Below, in pieces: positions 18,701 through 27,491 of a DNA stretch of 64,000 bases (position 1 is the first letter of the stretch; each line of letters begins with the position of its first letter). The translations under genes and the position numbers were made by a program. Below the pieces are notes generated by a model. The model did no database searches, was not told where the DNA came from, and saw nothing but the letters and a program-made list of their open reading frames with translations. This DNA is from Nitrospira sp. Lineage in GTDB: Bacteria > Nitrospirota > Nitrospiria > Nitrospirales > Nitrospiraceae. The stretch covers positions 1-64,000 of the forward strand of contig JADYYH010000039.1 in assembly GCA_020853775.1 (NCBI GenBank), given 5' to 3'.

Positions 18701-20837
18701 GATCTTCAATCCCATGCCCCCACCAGCCAATCCGATCGAATTTATCGTGAATGTTGCTGCGGGCAAGTGGATACGCCTTCTGGGCGATACCTCGGCGAAC
18801 CCTGAACTTTCCTGGGAGTACTGGAACGGCAAAGGGTGGTGGAAGCTCCCAGTGGAGTCAGACGCCACATTCAATCTGAAGAACTCCGGCGCGCTGGAGT
18901 TCGAGATACCCGATGACATTGCGGCGACAGATTGGTCCGGGAAAACCAACTTCTGGATTCGTGCCAGGCTGGTTGGCGGAGATTACGGACAGGAAAAGGT
19001 TACAGTCATAACCACCACCAGTGGGAACGTCTCGGAGCAGACCATTGAACGTTCCTCCGAGGGCATTCGCGCGCCGCAAGTCGTAAAACTGCACATCTTC
19101 TATCGCATTTGTGAGCCGGCCATCCCCAAATATGTGCTTACGCAGGACAGTGGATCCATGCGTGATCAGAGCGATGCCAATCGTACCGCTGGTGCATCGG
19201 TAGAGGCCTTCGTGCCGCTGGCCCTCGCGCTCGGACGGCTTTCACAGGTCAGCACTCCGGCGGCAACATCCGACGACTGTCCACCTGATTGCTGCTGCCA
19301 TGGCGAAAAGAGAACCGCTGCCAGTGCTTCGATAGCCACAACCGAACAATCAACTGTGCCAACGCAGCCGACGGGCGGCCGTGCGTTGTTCATCGGCCTC
19401 GATGCGACACTTTCCGGTGCACCGGTCAATGTCTTCCTGCTTGTGGAGCAAGAGCGGCCGCATGGCGAATTTGCACCGCTGAAAATTGAGGCGCTGGTAG
19501 CGGATCGCTTCGTCCCGATTGTAGCCGACGATGGAACTCGCGCGGTGGGAGAAAGCGGTCTGCTCTCGATGGCCTTTGTCGATGCACCGACGCGCGGAGA
19601 ACTGTTCGGCAAAACGCTCACATGGTTGCGACTTACTCCGACGGCCAATGGCAACACGGATTGGAAACCGACATTACGGGGAGCCTATCTAAATGCCGTG
19701 TGGGCAAGTGCCACCGAGACGCTCACGCGTGAACTCGTCGGTTCATCCGACGGCTCGCCTAACCTCACCCTGCGTCTGGCCAGGCCACCGGTGCTCCATG
19801 GCACCCTGGAACTCCGGGTGAAAGAGCCGCTCGGCGACGAAGAACGGACGGCGCTTCGCAAGGATGACGCACGTCGGGTGTTGAGCGATGTGCAAGATCT
19901 TCCGGGGGACTGGGTGCTCTGGAAACAGGTCGCCGACCCCGGGGACGAGTCGACGACGGAACGGGTTTACGCGTTTGATGAATCGACGGGTGAAATCCGG
20001 TTCGGCGACGGACGGCATGGGATGATTCCGCCGATCGGGCGTGATGTAATTGTGGCGTTCAGATACCAGCGTACCGAGCCACCCAAGCCAGGCAGCGACA
20101 CTGTGCCGGGCAATCTCATTGCCCCTCGCACCCCGCTTAATTTGGTGTCTCCCGTTGAAAGCGTAGAAGGCGTCTTTGCAGCCGATCAGGCTGCCGGCGG
20201 TGCTCCACCTGAATCCGATGAACGTGTGCTGCGGTTTGGTTTCGCTCGTCTCCGCCATCGTCATCGTGCGGTGACTCCGCAGGATCTCGAGGACTTGGCA
20301 TTGGAAAGTTCCCCGGACATTGCACAGGCCCGATGCTTCTTTCGCCCTGGCTTCATCCGCCTTGTGATCGTGATGCGCGGGAAGAATCCGTCTCCGAATG
20401 CCGCACAGATCAGAGAATTGCACCGGCTGCTGACCGCCGTGGCGCCGCCGTCCCTGAGTGAGCAGGGAGCCCTTCGAATCGTTGGACCGTCGCCCCGCCG
20501 ATTGCGCGTTGCACTCACGCTGCGGGTCGAATCGTTGGATCGTGCCGGCGCGCTGTCGGAGGATGTGAAAAAGCGACTCGTCGCGTTGTTCGATACGGCG
20601 ACCGGTGGCAGCGATGGAGACGGGTGGGCATTGGGGACAAACCCCAGTGAAGAAGACATTGCACTTGCCCTTGTTGATGCAAACCATCTTGAGAGTATTG
20701 CGAAGGTGACGTTCCACGAGGTTGCTGGAGATGGTCTCGAGCAGGCCTGGCCCGCGACGTTCAAGCCGAGTGGTCTTGTGGTCCTGGACAAGGATCCAGT
20801 GCGCATCCAATTTGTCACAGCCGAGGTGATGGTATGA
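15726..20837 (+). CDS. Giant baseplate J/gp47-like wedge protein with propeller-like insertion (Afp11-like)
   Basis: 1703 aa from GTG 15726. The N-terminus (LRTRAQAWLPAWDLPESRRD, LLEIAARFNSEVAERLDDVG) and C-terminus (FGDGRHGMIPPIGRDVIVAF, RHRHRAVTPQDLEDLALESS) belong to the putative baseplate assembly family related to gpJ/gp47. Relatives I know, such as Afp11, are near 1000 aa. The excess is largely an insertion at about residues 430-800 made of repeated WD/NHL-like beta units with hydrophobic strand, aspartate and LY/LL motifs, and a further beta-sandwich-like segment to about 900 (LSWEYWNGKGWWKLPV). The insertion suggests an added surface-exposed propeller, perhaps a receptor-binding or fiber-docking element. 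A short Cys stretch (DDCPPDCCC) lies near residue 1180. Confidence 0.9.
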   Translation: MKAPRPPRFEKRRAADFSAELRTRAQAWLPAWDLPESRRDFGYALLEIAARFNSEVAERLDDVGEKMRRGFLDWLAVRGMAARPSRLPVVLKLADSAPEAVLASAPVQLQAEADGSSVMLETEEDLRIVPGRLDVIVGVDADKDEFYLSPPGLSDLKTPEPLPTQWRLKSFAAAGAKNLQLDPDTGLVLDMIVEAEGKQYKITQAEKDIVTLEPPLGEGLNEGQVVEKVTTFVPFGGIAHNWQEHVLYLGDADLLNIEAEAKIEVVGAKSVGDDVSWQYSAGDEKDWQPLKLAERQTSDGVVLMKPKGAIETKKVKEISSRWIRAYKKTATGAPFRTNRELGLRINSIDCDKKLKNLKCEDTESTPSAAAEAMANTTPLVLDTPFFPLGKQPKQFDAFYLGSEEAFSKKKAEVQLCFQLADLSFAALSTVAVDQPTPGTSIIAGVGQDRFLHLLQFNPTSRTLTKFRDREPLQPPLSGFFGAAPSTPNPVALDSQPLWRLPMWVENSFDGLFGQELLVAMTAGNDVWLWREMLNLPVLSGWFPLGQLPVGGTGTPVPVAGLLYLADAAQSKIVALCHSKLFVRDWPAETQWQPVDTLDAANNPVVLRSVVPVLLDNGSGQLVTSVSAGMVGVSDTNDLYSVDTAGLCTFLANGFETDIRPAAFRDSTNITTVVGVDLSDPPKLIAFRNTASSATVDVPSSSKVVRAIEVMLSNSELHFLVSAKGSASSYLVDWTPFGVMTTPIASEVPPEVGQVGGAPCALLHGVIIPGANADLLVTDFDVTRRKVRTVTIEIGIVVPDSIPALAVNDKIVRKAANGGPEHRLVTGTGLTKAGETFYPIDSDFPPTTTGPLLAYKLPATLSGEFKDPVHHPKQFTLDSSDHETAKGSWLLIDSRFYTVDDLNTTVDPWIATISSPTTNSLPASPPNTKSYVRPITTDGRVAPFMHLDSTNNDWDAGLLQRIKLVFPGRNPSEQSGKAFSFLGNNPVYVVLGQIFNPMPPPANPIEFIVNVAAGKWIRLLGDTSANPELSWEYWNGKGWWKLPVESDATFNLKNSGALEFEIPDDIAATDWSGKTNFWIRARLVGGDYGQEKVTVITTTSGNVSEQTIERSSEGIRAPQVVKLHIFYRICEPAIPKYVLTQDSGSMRDQSDANRTAGASVEAFVPLALALGRLSQVSTPAATSDDCPPDCCCHGEKRTAASASIATTEQSTVPTQPTGGRALFIGLDATLSGAPVNVFLLVEQERPHGEFAPLKIEALVADRFVPIVADDGTRAVGESGLLSMAFVDAPTRGELFGKTLTWLRLTPTANGNTDWKPTLRGAYLNAVWASATETLTRELVGSSDGSPNLTLRLARPPVLHGTLELRVKEPLGDEERTALRKDDARRVLSDVQDLPGDWVLWKQVADPGDESTTERVYAFDESTGEIRFGDGRHGMIPPIGRDVIVAFRYQRTEPPKPGSDTVPGNLIAPRTPLNLVSPVESVEGVFAADQAAGGAPPESDERVLRFGFARLRHRHRAVTPQDLEDLALESSPDIAQARCFFRPGFIRLVIVMRGKNPSPNAAQIRELHRLLTAVAPPSLSEQGALRIVGPSPRRLRVALTLRVESLDRAGALSEDVKKRLVALFDTATGGSDGDGWALGTNPSEEDIALALVDANHLESIAKVTFHEVAGDGLEQAWPATFKPSGLVVLDKDPVRIQFVTAEVMV

Positions 20838-22786
20838 GCGGGCTCGCGCCGAACCTCTTTGATCGACGGTTCCAAGATTTCATGGACATGGGGCGCGCCC
20901 GACTGCCGTCGTTGGCGCCTGAGTGGACCGACCACAACGCGCACGATCCGGGGATCACGTTGATGGAGCTGCTGGCCTGGACTGCCGAAGCCCAACTCTA
21001 TGGGCTTGCGCGGATGCGCCGAGACGAGCGGCTCGCCTATGCGGCCATGCTCGGTCTCCTGCCGGCCGGGACGAGAGCGCCAACCGGCTATCTCTGGTCC
21101 GATCGGCAAGACCCATCTTCTCCCGTGAGGACGTTTGCCAAGACCAGGGTCATTGCGCCGGAGGTGGCAGTCAATGTTGTGGGCGTCGAGACGCCGTCGT
21201 TCAGGCCGATGGACAGACTGTTATGGGTGCCTGGGAAAATTGTTGGTCTCAAGACCCATTATGCCGATGGGCGCGTCACCGATCACACAATGGTGAATGA
21301 GCAAGGTCGCACGTTCTTTCTGCCATTCGGTAGGGCGGCAGGGAGACAGGATGTGTTGTCGATGGAGTATAAGTGTCGTGATGATCGGGGGATATTCAGT
21401 GGTATGCAGCGGAAAGAGCGAGAGGGCGCCCGTCTGGCAATTGGTATTCAGGCTGCGCTGCCGCATGGAGGAGCTGGGATCGAGAAGGTGGCGGAGCTGA
21501 ATCCACTCAACGGGACACCGCTCGATGCCGTGCTGGTTGTTGGTGATAACAGACTATCGATCAAGATCGTATCGGACTCCACTCAGGGCTTCCTTGCAAC
21601 AGGAGTCCTCTTGCTCGATCTGGATCATGTGGAAAGTGTGCCGCAGAGATTCACGATCGAACTGCGCGCGAGAAATGGGTTTCCTCGGCCTCCTCGTCTG
21701 TACCATCTCGAACCGAACGTCATTCCGATCACACAAGGCCAGACTATTACCCGTGAGCCGCACGAGGCGACAGGTCTGCCCGACTGGAGTTTCATGCTTG
21801 AGGCGACAGGACTTCGGTTTGCCAGAGGTGAGGAGCCGTTATTGGCACTGAGCGTAGCTGAACCAACCGGTGAAAAACCCTGGTACCGTTGCGATCGTCT
21901 GTCCGAGCAGGGTCCGCAGGACGATGTGTACGAGTTCAATACGGCAACAGGGGAAGTCACGTTTGGAAATGGCATTAACGGGCGCTTGCCCCCGCGTGGT
22001 TCCCTGATTTTGGTCAGTTATGCCGTCTCGGAGGGTGAGGAAGGATCTGTTGCGCGCAATCGGCAATGGAGGGTTGCGGGATTTGACGGAGTCTTTGGTG
22101 TCAACCTCGAACCTATCAGCGGCGGGGCTTCCACCACGGGGTGGATTGGAGAACGCCGAGAAGCCAGGCGGCGTTCAACAGAAGACCATGCCTTGGTGAG
22201 CAAGGATGATCTTGTGGCAGCGGCGTTAGCGTTACCGTTACTTGAAGTGGCGCGAGCCTGGGTGCCCAAGCCAGACGAGCGCAGGCCGCGAACAGGTGAG
22301 GTGCGGTTGGTCGCTCTGCGCAGCCGAGCTTCCGATGAAGAGCCAAAGACTGTGCCGGAAACGAAGCGATGGTTAGAAGCCATTCGTAGACGATTGATGG
22401 ATCGGATGCCGCTGGGTTCTCGCCTTGTTGTGATGGGACCAGGGTACGTCGAGTTTTCCATTCGGACTGTTATCGAGACCCATCCAGGCCGAAATCCGGC
22501 CGTGGTTAAGCAGGCCATTGAAACGCAACTGCGCAAGAGGCTCGCAGTGGTCGATGTTGGATCAGATGTCCCGCTTCGCCAGCCGGGAGTCCCGGTGACG
22601 CAACGCGATCTTGCCGCCTGGATACGCGCTACCGATGGTGTGAAGCGTGTGGTCGAACTGCGTCTGATGCGTGGAGATGGCCGAACGATCAAAGAAATCC
22701 GTGTGTCTCGAAGCGGACTGCCCAGATGGGATATGACCCGCAGCATCATCGACGTGAAGCGTCCAGCCGCCGGAGGCGTCCGATGA
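20834..22786 (+). CDS. Second baseplate J-like wedge protein (Afp12-like position)
   Basis: A 650-aa protein beginning NLFDRRFQDFMDMGRARLPS and containing THE DPGITLMELLAWTAEA motif typical of putative baseplate assembly proteins, then VYEFNTATGEVTFGNGINGR and an RRRSTEDHALVSKDDLVAAA J-domain segment. With the larger upstream paralogue it should form the heterodimeric wedge of the baseplate. It overlaps both neighbours by 4 bp. The family resemblance is strong; exact Afp numbering is by gene order only. Confidence 0.9.
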   Translation: MSGLAPNLFDRRFQDFMDMGRARLPSLAPEWTDHNAHDPGITLMELLAWTAEAQLYGLARMRRDERLAYAAMLGLLPAGTRAPTGYLWSDRQDPSSPVRTFAKTRVIAPEVAVNVVGVETPSFRPMDRLLWVPGKIVGLKTHYADGRVTDHTMVNEQGRTFFLPFGRAAGRQDVLSMEYKCRDDRGIFSGMQRKEREGARLAIGIQAALPHGGAGIEKVAELNPLNGTPLDAVLVVGDNRLSIKIVSDSTQGFLATGVLLLDLDHVESVPQRFTIELRARNGFPRPPRLYHLEPNVIPITQGQTITREPHEATGLPDWSFMLEATGLRFARGEEPLLALSVAEPTGEKPWYRCDRLSEQGPQDDVYEFNTATGEVTFGNGINGRLPPRGSLILVSYAVSEGEEGSVARNRQWRVAGFDGVFGVNLEPISGGASTTGWIGERREARRRSTEDHALVSKDDLVAAALALPLLEVARAWVPKPDERRPRTGEVRLVALRSRASDEEPKTVPETKRWLEAIRRRLMDRMPLGSRLVVMGPGYVEFSIRTVIETHPGRNPAVVKQAIETQLRKRLAVVDVGSDVPLRQPGVPVTQRDLAAWIRATDGVKRVVELRLMRGDGRTIKEIRVSRSGLPRWDMTRSIIDVKRPAAGGVR

Positions 22787-24978
22787 GTGCAAATCAGCTT
22801 CGGAGCTATCGGTTTTTCTCCCGGGCGCAGTGGGATGCGTGTTTGCGCGCGCAAGTGGTCACAGACCGATCGGGTTCGCACGAACGGCTTCATCCATTTT
22901 TTCCGCTTGCTCGAGCGGCGACCCTCTATCCATCACCTGGCGCCCACACACCCGTCGTGACGGCTGCAGGCGAGACATTCTGGTGTGACGATGAACCTCG
23001 GCTGCATTGGTTGACGGCCGCTGACGCTCAGGAAGAAACGTTCTTGGCACCCTTGGCGATTGGATGCGCCGCTCGGGTGGTACACACGCTGAGTGGCCTC
23101 TGGGTAATGGGACGGCCGGTTGAGTCTCTCCAAAAATACGACACCCATTCCTTCACGAGATTGTTGACGGTAGTCCTCCCCGACACGCGGCTGATCGATA
23201 TCGCCAACGGTGGTCACGACTCCATCTTCGCACTCGTTGAGCGGGAGGGCCGAGTGTTATCGATTCGCGTCAATCGAACAGGGCATGAGATGGAGTCAGT
23301 CGAATTTACCGGCCTTTCCCAGGTCAAGGCGTTCACGTTCTTGCGGCACGCTAAGCGATTTGTATTGCTCACTGCAGAACCTCACTCCCGACTGTATTGG
23401 TTTTCATCACAGGGAGGAAAGGCCCTGTTCAGTTTGGCCGTCTCAGCGACGCATCCCTGTTTTACTCCGATCGAGATCTTGGAGTCTGTACCCAGGCAAG
23501 TTTTCGGCAGTGATGCCCGCGAGCGAGTGTTTCTCGCTGGTCGAGATGGCGATAAGTCTGGTCGAAATGGCGATAAGTTTGCTGGGGGAACGTTTATCCT
23601 CATTTTTGATGCCGATGGCGGCCTGTTAGGCGATGTTCCCATCGACCTACTCGATACCCCGGTGACCGGACTCGTCGCGACCCGCGAAAGCTTGTACGTG
23701 ACAAGCCGACGGGGTCTCTTGCGGTTCGATCCTGCGGCGGTCGTTCCCGAGGGGGTAGGATCTGTGCACTGCACGCTCATCACGCCGATGTTGCTTTCGC
23801 CAGACCGCGAAGATCAACGCCGTTGGCTGCGCGCCGAAGCGACTTCGCGCCTGCCGGAAGGCAGCACAATCGAGATTTCATATGCCGCCACCCATGATAC
23901 TGCAACGCGCGACCGCCTCAAGGCCATTGCGGCCAATGACTCCATATCGGCTGGTCAGCGGATCAGTATGCTGCTCAACGAGCCAGATCTATGGCGTGGC
24001 CGGACGGTGTTTCATGGTACAGCAACTGATGGGGCACCGACCAACACAACAGTCTCCGCGAAGTTATTCGATATTAAGGAACCCTATCTCTGGGTCTGCA
24101 TCACCTTGACCGCTGCAGCGGGTGCGCGTCTGCCGGAGTTGTCTGAATTGGCAGTGTTGTATCCGGGTCGCACGCTCATGGAGCACCTTCCTGCCATTTA
24201 TCAGCGCGAGGAGGCCAACAGCGATAACTTTTTCCGTGGAGTCGTCGGGGTGCTCGAAGCCACGACCCAAGGACTCGATGCAAAGATTGGATCGATGGGG
24301 CAGCAGATTCACCCCTCAACCGCCCCAGAGCCGTGGCTCGACTTTATCGCTCGCTGGCTGGGAGTGCCTTGGGACGATGGTCTCAGGCTTGAGCAAAAAC
24401 GGGCGATTGTCATGCGGGCGGCGGAGTTGATGAAGTGGCGCGGGACAAGGAGGGGCCTTGAGCTGTTGCTGGAATGCCTGATGCCGTATATGCCACGTCG
24501 CTTTCGCGTCACCGATGCCACAGCGGACTTCGGCTTCGCCGTCGTAGGAGGCGGCGTCTGTGCGGGCACTACGTTGCCTGCCATGCTGGGTGGGCGCACA
24601 GGCTGGAGCGCAGAACTTGGTTCGCAGAGCGTGTTGGGGACTATGCGGCTGCCGTGCAGCGGGCAACGGGAGGATGGGATTTGGAATCTTGCAGGACTTG
24701 TGCGGGTTGAGATTGCGGCCATAGGCTCGGAACGCAACACGTGGGAGTCCTGGTTGCCGACATTGATCGGAGCAATGATTCCGATTACCGCTCGAGTCGA
24801 GATCCGCTGGGTCAGTACCCAGGCACTGCTGTCTCAGCGCCTCGACGGCACGATGGTACTTGCGTCCGCGCCTGTGGCGCAGTTGGATACTGACGCCATC
24901 ACCGGATTGGCACATTTGCCTGAGACCGGAATCCGCCTTTCGGCGGCCGGCCCGAGAATCAGTAGATCTTTGCAGTGA
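22783..24978 (+). CDS. Phage tail protein I-like baseplate protein with N-terminal propeller-like region
   Basis: ATG 22783 gives 731 aa. The C-terminal third is gpI-like: LMEHLPAIYQREEANSDNFF, EPWLDFIARWLGVPWDDGL and MKWRGTRRGLELLLECLMP. The first ~480 residues are beta-rich with propeller-like units (LSGLWVMGRPVESL, IFALVEREGRVLSIRV, GLVATRESLYVTSRRGLLRF), an arrangement often seen in eCIS tail-tip proteins. A two-copy 7-residue tandem repeat (GRDGDKS, GRNGDKF) lies near residue 255. gpI-type proteins join the wedge periphery and tail fibres. Confidence 0.9.
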   Translation: MSANQLRSYRFFSRAQWDACLRAQVVTDRSGSHERLHPFFPLARAATLYPSPGAHTPVVTAAGETFWCDDEPRLHWLTAADAQEETFLAPLAIGCAARVVHTLSGLWVMGRPVESLQKYDTHSFTRLLTVVLPDTRLIDIANGGHDSIFALVEREGRVLSIRVNRTGHEMESVEFTGLSQVKAFTFLRHAKRFVLLTAEPHSRLYWFSSQGGKALFSLAVSATHPCFTPIEILESVPRQVFGSDARERVFLAGRDGDKSGRNGDKFAGGTFILIFDADGGLLGDVPIDLLDTPVTGLVATRESLYVTSRRGLLRFDPAAVVPEGVGSVHCTLITPMLLSPDREDQRRWLRAEATSRLPEGSTIEISYAATHDTATRDRLKAIAANDSISAGQRISMLLNEPDLWRGRTVFHGTATDGAPTNTTVSAKLFDIKEPYLWVCITLTAAAGARLPELSELAVLYPGRTLMEHLPAIYQREEANSDNFFRGVVGVLEATTQGLDAKIGSMGQQIHPSTAPEPWLDFIARWLGVPWDDGLRLEQKRAIVMRAAELMKWRGTRRGLELLLECLMPYMPRRFRVTDATADFGFAVVGGGVCAGTTLPAMLGGRTGWSAELGSQSVLGTMRLPCSGQREDGIWNLAGLVRVEIAAIGSERNTWESWLPTLIGAMIPITARVEIRWVSTQALLSQRLDGTMVLASAPVAQLDTDAITGLAHLPETGIRLSAAGPRISRSLQ
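23539..23580 (+). repeat. 21-bp tandem duplication inside the tail-I-like gene
   Basis: Two adjacent 21-bp units, differing at only two positions, encode GRDGDKS and GRNGDKF. The in-frame copy adds one heptapeptide in a loop of the propeller-like region. Confidence 0.85.
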
Positions 24979-24996
24979 AGACAGGAGAAGAATGCT

Positions 24997-26538
24997 ATGC
25001 ATACGCCAAAGGCATCCACAATCGCACCGCGACCTACCAGCATGGGTGGTGAATGCTGCACCGATCAGCAGTGTGAATCCGGCCTGAGAAACACATATTT
25101 CGAGGGGAAGCGGCTCACGCCCGACATGTTTCGTATCGAGCAACGGTATCTCGTCGAGCGACGGCGCTTGTTGAATCGCGCGATCCATGGCTGGGGAATT
25201 GCTTATGGTTATGGAATCAGTAGTGCCAAAGCCACATTGACCATACAATCCGGCTTCGCTCTGGATAAGAGCGGTCGTGAGTTGCTTCAAGTCGGGAAGA
25301 GATTGCTGAAATTCTCCGACGCGATTCTTCTCGATAAAGATGGACAACAGCTCGATACACAGCAGGCGTCCGTTCCTGCACAACCGGCGGACGGGAAGCC
25401 CGGCACCGTTCCTGAACCGCCATGCTGGCTTCTCAGTGTTCATTATGCCGAACAGGATCGTGATCCGGTCTCCGTGAAGGATCCGTGTCATTGCGATCGT
25501 CACGAGTGGGATCATATCTGTGAAACGGTTCGCTATAGCTTGCGAGAAATTCAGTGCTCAGAATGTTGCGATGAGTTCCCATGTGAATTGACATGTGAAT
25601 GCGGGGCCGAGTCCTGCTGCAAGGAACCGATCGATACCACGAAGCTGGAAGGTAACAAAAAGACCTCGATTCACAAAAACATGCCGTTCAAGCGAGGCGG
25701 GTGCCGATGTTTCTGCGATCATCTCACGGGGTTGCAACCAGGCGCCGATTGTACTGAACACTTGTGTGGGATTAAGGAGCCGTGCGGGCTGGTGAAAGTC
25801 GATCTTCGGCATGGCGTTCCGCTTGCGTGCGTGAAGCTCGAGCAAGACGATTCTAAGCGTTGGACTTTCAGCGAGTGGATAGATGCCTGTGGCCCTCGCC
25901 GCTTGGTCAAACGGAACGACCTGTTGTTCGACCTCATCAGAGGTTGCGATCTCACAAGAATTGCTGAAATTGGGTGGCACGAATGGCACCGGAAGAATGA
26001 TCCAATCGGATTCGACGAGTTTTCCGAAGCGCTAGGTTATGAGGAGTCCCAAGGCAAAACCCCAGAGTATGTCTCGAAGAAGTTTTGGGTGAAGTTTTCT
26101 CGGCCAGTGCTGGAAGAGAGCCTTCTTCGTCCAGACTGTTTTGCCATGACCGTCATGTCCCGGGAAAAGAAGGAGGGATGGTGGAATACCTTCCGTGTTC
26201 CATTACGACGAATAGATACCGCTCTTGTGCCAAAGCAAGACGGCGATCCCAACGGCTATGTCCGTTCTGCCAGACTGGTATTTGAGGGGGCATGGGGCAG
26301 GGATGTAGTCGAAGGCTGGAGTGAATTCCTCGATCGAGAAACGCGGGTAGAGGTTGAGGTACGCGGGGACTTTATCATCGACTGTAACGGTCAGCCGGTT
26401 GACGCGAATGCAGTTGGTGTGATCTCGCATCCGACGGGAAATGGCTCGCCGGGAGGGACCTTTATGTCCACGTTCCGAGTGAAACCTCGTCCACAACCAG
26501 TCGATGAGAGTGTGAGAAAAGAAGGAGCACCGTCATGA
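24997..26538 (+). CDS. Cys-rich eCIS accessory protein, paralogue A
   Basis: A 513-aa protein from ATG 24997 (GGAGAAG upstream). The N-terminal motif YFEGKRLTPDMFRIEQRYLV, then RRRLLNRAIHGWGIAYG, is shared in pattern with the next gene and with conserved proteins I associate with eCIS and related tail-like clusters. Residues ~165-270 hold a dense cysteine region (CSECCDEF, CELTCECGAESCC, CRCFCDH). A C-terminal region (VEVRGDFIIDCNGQPVDANA) looks like a small beta domain. No catalytic motif. It may be a tail-tip or particle-surface component; I cannot name a function. Confidence 0.7.
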   Translation: MHTPKASTIAPRPTSMGGECCTDQQCESGLRNTYFEGKRLTPDMFRIEQRYLVERRRLLNRAIHGWGIAYGYGISSAKATLTIQSGFALDKSGRELLQVGKRLLKFSDAILLDKDGQQLDTQQASVPAQPADGKPGTVPEPPCWLLSVHYAEQDRDPVSVKDPCHCDRHEWDHICETVRYSLREIQCSECCDEFPCELTCECGAESCCKEPIDTTKLEGNKKTSIHKNMPFKRGGCRCFCDHLTGLQPGADCTEHLCGIKEPCGLVKVDLRHGVPLACVKLEQDDSKRWTFSEWIDACGPRRLVKRNDLLFDLIRGCDLTRIAEIGWHEWHRKNDPIGFDEFSEALGYEESQGKTPEYVSKKFWVKFSRPVLEESLLRPDCFAMTVMSREKKEGWWNTFRVPLRRIDTALVPKQDGDPNGYVRSARLVFEGAWGRDVVEGWSEFLDRETRVEVEVRGDFIIDCNGQPVDANAVGVISHPTGNGSPGGTFMSTFRVKPRPQPVDESVRKEGAPS

Positions 26539-27425
26539 GCAAACAGAACGGCACTGTTGTAACCCATAAAGGGAAGGCTATGCTCGAACGGCCTAAATTC
26601 TCGCCTGGAATGTTGTTGCAGCACGAAGATTTGGATTTAATGACAGCGTACACACAGAAACTGAGCCGTCTCATGTTCCGCTCACTATTCGGCTGCGGGG
26701 TCATCTGCGGCCTCGTCGTTGAGACGAAGCGCGAGTGTGACAAGGAATATGTCGTAATTCAGCCCGGGGTGGGGCTTGATTGTTCAGGCTATCCGGTTCA
26801 TGTGCCGCAGGCTCAGAAGCTTGCTCTTGATGAACAGTACGCTTCAGAGCGCAAGGGCCCTCTCTGGGTGGTACTGTGCGGCACGGTGATGCGCTGCGCT
26901 CCACGCACGTCGCTCTGTCCCGCCGGCGAGGATGAGGCGCCTGCAGTGTATACCCAGGAGCGGGATGGGTTTGAAATACGGGTTTTGAGTGGGGATAAGC
27001 CAGCCATGTGCGTCTGTGGCTGCATCGAGGAGTACAAAGGCGATTGTAAGGACAATGACTGCCGGTGCGTGGACCCCAATCATCCCTGTTACAAAGACCA
27101 TTATGAAGGTAAATGCAACTGTCAATGTGATGACTGTTCCGAGTGCGATTGCAACTGCATTCTTCTTGCTCGGTTGGATGTGAAGCCCGAGCAAGAACTT
27201 AAGGCAGAGTTAGCGAGTCTCGAGGCTGCGGACAATCAAAAAGCACTGCCTAGCTTGTGGAAGGCTCAACATAGCGTCCGTCGTTTCATTCGACCGGTGC
27301 TCATGCGAGACCCGATGGCCAAGTGTAAGAAGCAAGAGGATGGCGCGGCCAACGAATCCGCCACAGTTCCTGAGCCCGAGTTCATTGAGACCGGAAGCAC
27401 CACGACAACGCGAAAGCGCAGATAA
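26535..27425 (+). CDS. Cys-rich eCIS accessory protein, paralogue B
   Basis: A 296-aa protein overlapping the previous stop (ATGA). Its N-terminus (FSPGMLLQHEDLDLMTAYTQ then RLMFRSLFGCGVICGLVVE) follows the same F-G-L...D...Y...R...G-G...G pattern as paralogue A. Residues 159-208 contain 14 cysteines in 50 positions (CVCGC, CRC, CNCQCDDC, CDCNC), suggesting a metal cluster or disulfide-knotted loop. The Arg/Thr-rich tail is probably disordered. Position immediately before the cargo candidate may mean a cargo-linked or particle-surface role; this is inference. Confidence 0.7.
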   Translation: MSKQNGTVVTHKGKAMLERPKFSPGMLLQHEDLDLMTAYTQKLSRLMFRSLFGCGVICGLVVETKRECDKEYVVIQPGVGLDCSGYPVHVPQAQKLALDEQYASERKGPLWVVLCGTVMRCAPRTSLCPAGEDEAPAVYTQERDGFEIRVLSGDKPAMCVCGCIEEYKGDCKDNDCRCVDPNHPCYKDHYEGKCNCQCDDCSECDCNCILLARLDVKPEQELKAELASLEAADNQKALPSLWKAQHSVRRFIRPVLMRDPMAKCKKQEDGAANESATVPEPEFIETGSTTTTRKRR

Positions 27426-27491
27426 AAGCAAAGGCAAACGCAAAAGACCACATGAGTAGTTAAGAGCCGATTGTCTCTTCGGACGGCTAGT

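Noticed and set aside
19743-20810. Long minus-strand open frame (355 aa) inside the giant J-type gene
   Set aside because: Antisense shadow of a strongly coding region; its sequence is Arg/His-rich with no domain.
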